Assembly (NCBI RefSeq): GCF_023023025.1
Contig: NZ_CP095481.1
Location: 558,001 to 622,000 of the forward strand
Origin: Amycolatopsis sp. WQ 127309
Lineage (GTDB): Bacteria; Actinomycetota; Actinomycetes; Mycobacteriales; Pseudonocardiaceae
Length of the DNA: 64,000 bases
Direction: 5' to 3'
The notes under the pieces: model-generated
The model's database searches: none
What the model saw: the letters and a program-made list of their open reading frames with translations, nothing else
Told to the model about the DNA's origin: nothing
Part shown: positions 57,695 to 64,000 of the stretch, in pieces
How the letters are laid out: every line of letters begins with the position of its first letter
Position numbering within the stretch: position 1 is the first letter of the stretch
Translations under genes and position numbers: made by a program

Positions 57695-58932
57695 AGGTCC
57701 TCTTCGCCGCCAACCCCGAGAAGGCGCACTTCCTGCCGATGGTGCCGCTGGCCTGGGCGCTGCGCACCGCCGGGCACGAGGTGCACGTCGCGTGCCAGCC
57801 GAAGTTCGCGCCCGTCGTCACCCAGGCCGGGCTGACGGCGGTGCCCGTGGGCCGCGACGGCGACCTGTGGGACCTCATGCCGCGCCACCCTGACTACCGC
57901 GGCACCCAGTGGCGGCCGGCCTACGGGCTGCCGGTGCCGTACGAGGTCGCGGAGTTCCCGGAGAAGGCGACGCCGGAGTACCTCGAGGAGTCGTACGCGG
58001 CGATCCTGCACTACTGGCACAAGCCCGCGTGCTTCCCGATGATCGGCGGCCTGGTCGAGTTCGCCCGCGCCTGGGAGCCGGACCTCGTGCTGTGGGAGCC
58101 GCTGTGCTTCGCGGGCCCGATCGCGGCGCTGGCGTCCGGCGCCGCGCACGGCCGGATCCTGTGGAGCACCGACGTCTTCGGCGTCACGCGGTCGTTTCCC
58201 GCCGCCGGCGATCCGCTGGGTGACTGGCTCGGCGCGTACGCGCGCAAGCACGGCGGCGAGTTCACCGAGGAGCTGGTCACCGGGCAGTTCACGATCGACC
58301 AGCTCCCGGCGTCCCTTCGGCTCGCGACCGATCTGGAAACCGTGCCGCTGCAATACCTTCCGTACGGCGGATCGGCGTCCATCCCGGACTGGCTGCGCGA
58401 GCCGCCGGAGAAACCGCGGGTCGCGTTGAGCATGGGGATCAGCCTCACCGACCACGAGGCCGGATACTCGGTCGCGGTGCAGGACGTGCTGGATCACCTG
58501 GTCAAGCTGGACGTCGAGGTCGTCGCCACCCTGCCGGACGTCGAGAAGGCGAAGCTGGCGAGCATCCCCGACGGCGTCCGGATCGTGCCGTACGCGCCGC
58601 TCGAAGCCCTGGCGGCGACGTGCTCGGCGGTCGTCTCCCACGGCGGTTTCGGCACCTTCCTGACGACCGCGCGCCACGCCGTCCCGCAGCTGTGCACGCC
58701 GTGGGACTTCGACGGCCCGGTCTTCGCCGCCCGCGCCGCCGCGCAAGGCGGCGCCCTCGCCGTCCGCGCCGACCAAGCCACCGGCGAAGTGGTCGCGGAC
58801 GCCGTGGCCCGCCTGCTCGACGAGCCCGCCTTCGCGGACCGGGCCGCCGTCCTACGCGACGAGATCCGAGCCATGCCCACACCCAACGCGGTCGCCGAGC
58901 AGCTGGCCGCCCAGTACCGCAGGGGGTCGTAA
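57691..58932 (+). CDS. Tandem glycosyltransferase 8
   Basis: The 413-residue product starts with GTG 57691 and reads NPEKAHFLPMVPLAWALRTAGHEV, with the His retained and Pro at +3 as in ordinary GT1 enzymes. KYGGE-type KHGGEFTEELVTGQFTIDQLPASLR and SHGGFGTFLTTARHAVPQLCTPWDFDGPVFAARAAAQGG identify the acceptor and donor halves. The GGFGT loop is the classical type, so it may be the most conventional enzyme of the array. The stop overlaps the next ATG (TAATG). Confidence 0.93.
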   Translation: MKVLFAANPEKAHFLPMVPLAWALRTAGHEVHVACQPKFAPVVTQAGLTAVPVGRDGDLWDLMPRHPDYRGTQWRPAYGLPVPYEVAEFPEKATPEYLEESYAAILHYWHKPACFPMIGGLVEFARAWEPDLVLWEPLCFAGPIAALASGAAHGRILWSTDVFGVTRSFPAAGDPLGDWLGAYARKHGGEFTEELVTGQFTIDQLPASLRLATDLETVPLQYLPYGGSASIPDWLREPPEKPRVALSMGISLTDHEAGYSVAVQDVLDHLVKLDVEVVATLPDVEKAKLASIPDGVRIVPYAPLEALAATCSAVVSHGGFGTFLTTARHAVPQLCTPWDFDGPVFAARAAAQGGALAVRADQATGEVVADAVARLLDEPAFADRAAVLRDEIRAMPTPNAVAEQLAAQYRRGS

Positions 58933-60191
58933 TGCGGGTCCTGTTCACCGTCAGCCCGGGGACGACCGTGTTCAACAGCATGGTGCCGCTGGCCTGGGCG
59001 CTGCGCACCGCCGGGCACGACGTGCGCGTCGCGAGCCAGCCCGCGTTCGCCGACGAGATCACCCAGGCCGGGCTCACCGCCGTGCCGCTCGGACGGGACC
59101 TCGGTATCCCGCGGCTGCTGCTGGCCATGGGCATGGACAGCGCCGCGCTGGAGGAGGCGCGCCGCGGGCTGCCGGACCCGTACGCGGTGCTGGACGAGCC
59201 GGACTCGACCGACTGGGACCGCGCCCACCGCGCGTTCACCGAGGTCGCCGAGGGCGCGCGGTTCGAGACGTTCGCCATCATGTCGGCGCTCGTCGAGTTC
59301 GTCCGCGACTGGGAACCGGACCTCGTCGTGTGGGAGCCGTTCACCCCGGCCGGCGCGATCGCGGCCAAGGCCTGCGGCGCCGCCCACGCCCGGCTGCTCT
59401 ACGGCGTCGACGTCTACGCCTTTGCCCGCCGGCACTTCCTGAGCATCCGCGACGGCCGGAACGACCCTCTCGCGGACTGGCTCGGCGGATACGCGCGCAA
59501 GTACGGCGCGGAGTTCAGCGAGGACATGACGGTCGGCCAGTTCACCATCGACCAGATCCCGGCGAGCCTGCAGACCGAGTCGGACCTGCACTACCTGCGG
59601 ACGCCGTACATCCCTTACGGCGGCGCGGCGGTCGTCCCGCGCTGGCTGCAGCTGCCGCCGCAACGCCCGCGCGTCGCCCTCACCATGGGCCTGAGCGCGA
59701 CGGGGTACTTCTCCGGCTACACGGTGAACGTCCAGGACATCCTCGACTCCCTCGCCGACCTGGACATCGAGCTGGTCGCCACGGTCGCCGAGGCCGAACA
59801 GGCCAAACTCCAGCGGATCCCGGACAACGCGCGGCTCGTCCCGTACGTGGCCCTGCACGCGCTCGCCCCGACGTGCACGGCGGCGATCACGCACGCCGGT
59901 TTCGGCACGCTGACGGCGTTCGCGCCCTACGGCGTCCCGCAGCTGACGTTGCCGTTCCACTTCGACGAGCCGACGCTCGGCCACCGCCTCGCCGCCCAGG
60001 GCGCCGGCCTCAACCTCGACCCGACGCAGGTGACCGGCGCGAACGTCCGCGAAGGCGTCCTGCGCCTGCTCGACGAGCCGTCCTTCACCACGGCGGCCCG
60101 CCGCCTCCAGGCCGAGATCCGCGGGTTGCCCAGCCCCAACGACCTGGTCCCCGAGATCGAAGCCCTGACCGCCAAGCACCGAACCCGCTAG
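58932..60191 (+). CDS. Tandem glycosyltransferase 9
   Basis: The 419-residue enzyme starts MRVLFTVSPGTTVFNSMVPLAWA (no His). The mid-domain is KACGAAHARLLYGVDVYAFARRHFLSIRDGRNDPLADWLGGYARKYGAEFSEDM in parts, and the donor block THAGFGTLTAFAPYGVPQLTLPFHFDEPTLGHRLAAQGAGL. Thr replaces the first His of HHAG. It has an extra helix around residues 75-110 (MDSAALEEARRGLPDPYAVLDEPD). It runs 9 bp short of transferase 10, with GGAGCCGGCC between them. Confidence 0.93.
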   Translation: MRVLFTVSPGTTVFNSMVPLAWALRTAGHDVRVASQPAFADEITQAGLTAVPLGRDLGIPRLLLAMGMDSAALEEARRGLPDPYAVLDEPDSTDWDRAHRAFTEVAEGARFETFAIMSALVEFVRDWEPDLVVWEPFTPAGAIAAKACGAAHARLLYGVDVYAFARRHFLSIRDGRNDPLADWLGGYARKYGAEFSEDMTVGQFTIDQIPASLQTESDLHYLRTPYIPYGGAAVVPRWLQLPPQRPRVALTMGLSATGYFSGYTVNVQDILDSLADLDIELVATVAEAEQAKLQRIPDNARLVPYVALHALAPTCTAAITHAGFGTLTAFAPYGVPQLTLPFHFDEPTLGHRLAAQGAGLNLDPTQVTGANVREGVLRLLDEPSFTTAARRLQAEIRGLPSPNDLVPEIEALTAKHRTR

Positions 60192-60200
60192 GAGCCGGCC

Positions 60201-61436
60201 ATGCGCGTTCTGTTCGCGGTCAACCCGGAGAAGAGCACGTTCCTGTACCTCGTGCCGATGGCGTGGGCGTTGCGCACCGCCGGGCACGAGGTGCGGGTGG
60301 CGAGCCAGCCCGGGTTCGCCGACGTCATCACCCAGGCCGGCCTGACCGCCGTCCCGGTCGGGCGGGACGTCGACAAGTGGCGCGGCACCCGGCCCGAGCT
60401 GCTGGAACAGTCCCGCGCCGGGCTGCCCTCGCCGTGGGACGTCCTCGACGGGAACGAGGACGACCTCGTCGAGAAGCAGGAGCACGCCGTCGCGTCGATC
60501 CACCGGCCGGACAACGTGCCGATGCTCGCCGGGCTCGTCGAGTTCGCCCAGGCCTGGCAGCCGGACCTCGTGGTGTGGGAGCCGTTCTGCCTCGCCGGGC
60601 CGATCGCGGCCAAGGCGTGCGGCGCGGCGCACGCGCGGATGCTGTTCAGCGTCGACGTCTTCGGCCTGACCCGCGAGCACTTCCGCCGGACCCGGCCGGC
60701 GAAAGACCCGCTGGCCGACTGGCTCGGCGCGTACGGCCGCAAGTACGGCTTCGCGTTCACCGAGGACATGACCACCGGGCACTTCACGATCGACCAGTTC
60801 CCGGCGAGCCTGCAGGAGAACGCCGACCTCGGCTACGTGCGCACGCAGTACGTCCCCTACGGCGGCCCGGCCGTGATCCCGGACTGGCTCAAGCGCCCGC
60901 CGGAACGCCCCCGCGTCGGCCTCACCCTCGGCCTGACCGCGACGGAGATCTTCACCGGCTACACCGTCCCGCTGCGGGACGTCCTCACCGAACTGTCCAC
61001 TTTGGACGTCGAGGTCGTCGCGACCGTCGCCGAGGCCGAGCAGGAGAAGCTCGGGACGCTGCCGGCCAACGTCCGGGTCGTGTCGTACGTCCCGTGGCAC
61101 GCGCTGGTGCCGACCTGCGCCGCGATCGTGCACCACGCGGGCGCGGCGACGCTGCTCACGACGTCGCGCTACCCGGTGCCGCAGCTGGCCGTGCACTACC
61201 ACTTCGACCAGCCGATCCTCGGCCGCAAGCTGGCCGAGCACGGCGCCGGGCTCGCGCTGCACACCACCGAAGCGACCGGCACGGCCGTCCGCGACGCCGT
61301 CCGGCGGCTGCTCACCGAGCCGGAGTTCCGCCGCAGGGCCGTCGCGCTGCGCGGCGAAGTCCTCTCCGCCCCCAGCCCGAACGACCTGGTGCCGCGGCTC
61401 GAAGAGCTCACCGCCCGGCACCGCACCCGCCAGTAG
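60201..61436 (+). CDS. Tandem glycosyltransferase 10
   Basis: The 411-residue enzyme reads MRVLFAVNPEKSTFLYLVPMAWA and belongs with transferases 1, 2 and 5 by HHAGAATLLTTSRYPVPQLAVHYHFDQPILGRKLAEHGAGL. FTEDMTTGHFTIDQFPASLQENADLGYVRTQYVPYGGPAVIPDWLKRPPERP is close to transferase 2, suggesting the same acceptor or donor. No His is present at the expected position. The 16-bp gap to the next gene holds CAGGAGATCCC. Confidence 0.93.
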   Translation: MRVLFAVNPEKSTFLYLVPMAWALRTAGHEVRVASQPGFADVITQAGLTAVPVGRDVDKWRGTRPELLEQSRAGLPSPWDVLDGNEDDLVEKQEHAVASIHRPDNVPMLAGLVEFAQAWQPDLVVWEPFCLAGPIAAKACGAAHARMLFSVDVFGLTREHFRRTRPAKDPLADWLGAYGRKYGFAFTEDMTTGHFTIDQFPASLQENADLGYVRTQYVPYGGPAVIPDWLKRPPERPRVGLTLGLTATEIFTGYTVPLRDVLTELSTLDVEVVATVAEAEQEKLGTLPANVRVVSYVPWHALVPTCAAIVHHAGAATLLTTSRYPVPQLAVHYHFDQPILGRKLAEHGAGLALHTTEATGTAVRDAVRRLLTEPEFRRRAVALRGEVLSAPSPNDLVPRLEELTARHRTRQ

Positions 61437-61452
61437 AAGCCCAGGAGATCCC

Positions 61453-62787
61453 ATGCGCGTCCTGTTCACCGACACCCCCGAGCCGACGACGTTCATGCCG
61501 ATGGCCCCGCTGGCCTGGGCGTTGCGCACGGCCGGGCACGAGGTCCGGTTCGCCGCGGCCCCGATGTTCGCCGAGACGATCATCCAGGCCGGGCTGACGG
61601 CCGTCCCGGTCGGCCGCGACGTCGACCTGTACCGCCGCCTCGACGCCGTGATGGGCGCGCTCGACCACAACGCGGAGCTGAAGGCCGAGTTCGCGGGCGT
61701 CTCCGACGAAGACGCCTTGGAGCTGCTGAAACTCGAGTCCGGGATGCCCGCGCCCTACGACGTCGCCGAGTACCCCGAGCGCGCCGACTGGGAGAAGATG
61801 CTGCCGGCCTACGCGGGCGCGGTGTGGACCGACCACAAACCCGAGAACTTCCCGATGATCGCCGGGCTGGTCGAGTTCGCCCGCGCCTGGGAGCCGGACC
61901 TCGTGCTGTGGGAGCCGTCGACGTACGCGGGCGCGATCGCGGCCAAGGCCTGCGGCGCGGCGCACGGCCGGCTCCTGGGCCGGCTCGACGCGTTCGGCGT
62001 CACCCGGTCGCACTACCGGCGGCTGCTGGCGCAGCAGCCGGAAGACCAGCGTTACGACCCGTTCGCCGACTGGTACGAGGGCTACTGCGAGCGCTACGGC
62101 TTCGAGTTCGGCGAGGACATGGTCACCGGCCAGTTCAGCGTCGACCAGTTCCCCGGTTCGCTGCGGATGGCCGCCGACGACGTCGACTACCTGCCGATGC
62201 GGCACGTCCCGTACGGCGGCCCCGCGTCGGTGCCGCACTGGCTGTGGGCGGCGCCGACCCGCCCGCGCGTCGCGCTCACCCTGGGCAGCACCGCCGCCAT
62301 CCGGTTCGACGGCTACACCGTGGACGTCCAGGACGTCCTCACCGCGCTCGGCGACCTCGACATCGAGGTGATCGCCACCGTCGCCGACAACGTCCGCGGC
62401 CGGCTCACCGCGGTGCCGCGCAACACGCGGATCGTGCCGTACGCGCCGCTGCACGCCCTCGCGCCGACCTGCGACGTCGTGATCAACCACGCCGGCGCGG
62501 GCACCTACCTGGCCGTCGCGCTGCACGGCGTCCCGCAGCTGACGCTGCCGTGGGACCTCGACGAGCCCGAGCTGGCGCGCCGCGCCACCGCGCACGGGTC
62601 GGCGCTGATGATCCGCGGCGACCACGCGACCGGTAAGGACGTCGCCGACGGCGTCGCCCGCCTGCTCGCCGAGCCGCGGTTCCGCGCACGGGCCGTCGAC
62701 CTGCGGGACGAGATGCTCGCGCTGCCCTCGCCCAACGACGTCGTCGGCCAGCTGGAAGAGCTGACCGTGAAGTTCCGGACGCGCTGA
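61453..62787 (+). CDS. Tandem glycosyltransferase 11, extended N-domain
   Basis: At 444 residues this is the longest of the array. The extra 25-30 residues lie at about 58-95 (YRRLDAVMGALDHNAELKAE and SDEDALELLKLE), in the acceptor domain. The N-terminus MRVLFTDTPEPTTFMPMAPLAWA has no His. The donor block NHAGAGTYLAVALHGVPQLTLPWDLDEPELARRATAHG belongs to the subgroup of transferases 4 and 12. LGRLDAFGVTRSHYRRLLAQQPEDQRYDPF differs from the KACGAAH..GVDVF consensus. Its stop overlaps the next ATG by one base. Confidence 0.93.
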   Translation: MRVLFTDTPEPTTFMPMAPLAWALRTAGHEVRFAAAPMFAETIIQAGLTAVPVGRDVDLYRRLDAVMGALDHNAELKAEFAGVSDEDALELLKLESGMPAPYDVAEYPERADWEKMLPAYAGAVWTDHKPENFPMIAGLVEFARAWEPDLVLWEPSTYAGAIAAKACGAAHGRLLGRLDAFGVTRSHYRRLLAQQPEDQRYDPFADWYEGYCERYGFEFGEDMVTGQFSVDQFPGSLRMAADDVDYLPMRHVPYGGPASVPHWLWAAPTRPRVALTLGSTAAIRFDGYTVDVQDVLTALGDLDIEVIATVADNVRGRLTAVPRNTRIVPYAPLHALAPTCDVVINHAGAGTYLAVALHGVPQLTLPWDLDEPELARRATAHGSALMIRGDHATGKDVADGVARLLAEPRFRARAVDLRDEMLALPSPNDVVGQLEELTVKFRTR

Positions 62788-64000
62788 TGCGGATCCTGTT
62801 CACCGTCATCGCCGAGCGGACGATCTTCTGCTCGATGGTCCCGCTGGCCTGGGCGCTGCGGACGGCCGGGCACGAGGTGCGCGTCGCCTGCCAGCCCGCG
62901 TTCGCCGACGTGGTGACGCAGGCCGGGCTCACCGCCGTCCCGGTCGGGCGCGACGCGACGATCTGGCGGATGGAGAGCCTCGACCCGGCGCTGCTGGAGC
63001 AGGCGCGGGCCGGGCTGCCGAGCCCGTGGCGGGTGGTCGAGGACCCGGCCGGCGCCGACTGGGAAGACCTGCGCGAGGGCCACCGCGTCGCCGTCGACGA
63101 GGGCCACAAGCTGGAGAACTTCCCGCTGATCAACGGCCTCGCCGAGTTCGCCAGGGCGTGGGAGCCGGACCTGGTGATCTGGGAGCCGCTGACCTACGCG
63201 GGCCCGATCGCCGCGAAGGCGTGCGGCGCCGCGCACGCCCGGCTGCTCTGGAGCCTCGACGTCTTCGGCGCGACCCGCGAGATCTACCGGCGGACGGCGA
63301 ACGGCGCCCCCGAGGATCCGCTCGCGGACTGGCTCGGCGGCTACGGGCGCAAGTACGGCTTCGAGTTCGGCGAGGACATGACGACCGGGCAGTTCAGCAT
63401 CGACCAGGTACCGCCGTCGATCGGCCTGCGCGCGGGCGACCTGGACTACCGGCCGATGCAGTACGTCCCCTACGGCGGCCCGGCCGCCACCCCGGACTGG
63501 CTGCCCACCCAGCGTCCGCGCATCGGCCTCACCCTGGGCACCACGGCGACCGAGCACTTCGGCGGCTACGTCGTCAACGTCGCGGACACCCTGGCCGAGC
63601 TGTCCACTTTGGACGTCGACGTGGTGGCGACGGTCAAGGATCCCGCGTTCCCGATCCCGGCCAACGCGCGCGTGGTGCCCTTCGTCCCCCTGGACGCGCT
63701 GGCCCCGACCTGCGACGTCGTCATCGACCACGCCGGGCCGGGCACGTTCCTGACGGTGGCCCGCCACGGCGTCCCGCAGCTGACGGTCCCGTGGGACTTC
63801 GACGAGCCCGAGCTGGCCCGCCGCGCGGCCGCGCAGGGCGGGTCGCTCACCATCCGCGGCGACCGGGCGACCGGCGCCCGGATCCGCGAGGGCGTCGAAC
63901 GGCTGCTGGCCGAACCCTCGTTCAAGACTCGCGCCGCGGACCTGCGCGACGAGCTGCGCGGCCTGCCGTCCCCCAACGACGTCGCCGACGAGATCGAAGC
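62787..64000 (+). CDS. Tandem glycosyltransferase 12, cut by the window end
   Basis: At least 404 residues are visible; judged by its neighbours only about 5-15 are missing. The N-terminus MRILFTVIAERTIFCSMVPLAWA lacks the His. The donor block DHAGPGTFLTVARHGVPQLTVPWDFDEPELARRAAAQGG places it with transferases 4 and 11. It ends in the shared tail LRGLPSPNDVADEIEA. KYGFEFGEDMTTGQFSIDQVPPSIG has Ser in place of the Thr in FTID. The array may continue to the right. Confidence 0.93.
   Translation, partial: MRILFTVIAERTIFCSMVPLAWALRTAGHEVRVACQPAFADVVTQAGLTAVPVGRDATIWRMESLDPALLEQARAGLPSPWRVVEDPAGADWEDLREGHRVAVDEGHKLENFPLINGLAEFARAWEPDLVIWEPLTYAGPIAAKACGAAHARLLWSLDVFGATREIYRRTANGAPEDPLADWLGGYGRKYGFEFGEDMTTGQFSIDQVPPSIGLRAGDLDYRPMQYVPYGGPAATPDWLPTQRPRIGLTLGTTATEHFGGYVVNVADTLAELSTLDVDVVATVKDPAFPIPANARVVPFVPLDALAPTCDVVIDHAGPGTFLTVARHGVPQLTVPWDFDEPELARRAAAQGGSLTIRGDRATGARIREGVERLLAEPSFKTRAADLRDELRGLPSPNDVADEIE

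Noticed and set aside
48663..64000. Assembly duplication as the origin of the transferase array
   Set aside because: The twelve proteins differ throughout, with distinct insertions and motifs, so they are not copies of one sequence; read data would still be the final proof.

Overview
The window looks like chromosome of a high-GC actinomycete of the Pseudonocardiaceae, most likely Amycolatopsis. The reasons are strong third-position GC, GAF-ANTAR and PP2C/STAS regulators, several GTG and TTG starts, 15-bp and 21-bp intergenic minisatellites, and a palindromic gtccgtgaatg element that I associate with Amycolatopsis. The genus call is inference. No RNA genes, CRISPR array or insertion sequence were seen.

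Left part (1-31.5 kb): envelope, stress and general metabolism. It opens with the tail of a sigma-factor-like gene and a STAS anti-sigma antagonist, then a 15-bp minisatellite. Two divergently repeated secreted proteins follow, then a Tat-exported ferritin-like protein behind a SigB-type promoter, an S33 exported peptidase and a hotdog thioesterase with a KstR-like site. After a second repeat tract come a paralogous pair of small proteins, two GAF-ANTAR regulators and an N5-(carboxyethyl)ornithine synthase-like enzyme. A desaturase gene is broken. Next are a TetR/SDR/deazaflavin-nitroreductase locus with clear operators, and a glycoside operon (MFS, GH1, serine hydrolase, GH130) under a second TetR; its MFS gene is broken. 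At 22.1-28.2 kb six overlapping genes encode a stressosome-like module (RsbR, RsbS, RsbT, RsbT-RsbX fusion, hybrid kinase, receiver-PP2C), followed by a metOD1-type regulator and another STAS protein.

Middle (31.5-34.8 kb): a stand-alone ThiG-like protein, a polytopic membrane protein and a PknB-type kinase. These appear to flank the biosynthetic locus.

Right part (34.8-64 kb, open at the right edge): a large deoxysugar and glycosyltransferase locus arranged around a divergent control region at 43.57-43.96 kb. The leftward operon carries a 3-aminotransferase, 2,3-dehydratase, one glycosyltransferase, epimerase, 3-ketoreductase, C-3 methyltransferase, a second methyltransferase and RmlB. With the 4-ketoreductase on the other strand, this is a full vancosamine/4-epi-vancosamine-type pathway, plus a ketoreductase branch to a neutral 2,6-dideoxysugar. 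The rightward unit starts with an unusual acyl carrier protein and two bacterial-PH-domain membrane proteins (YdbS/YdbT-like, possible self-protection), then an aldo/keto reductase and the 4-ketoreductase. It then runs into twelve consecutive EryCIII/DesVII-type glycosyltransferase genes, the last cut by the window end. With the leftward one there are thirteen glycosyltransferases and no PKS or NRPS gene.

The best-supported reading is a gene cluster for a very long oligodeoxysaccharide natural product of the saccharomicin type. Its larger transferase count, carrier protein and candidate PH-domain immunity genes make it worth study. The product, sugar order and aglycone are inference; glucose-1-phosphate thymidylyltransferase and aglycone genes would have to lie outside the window.
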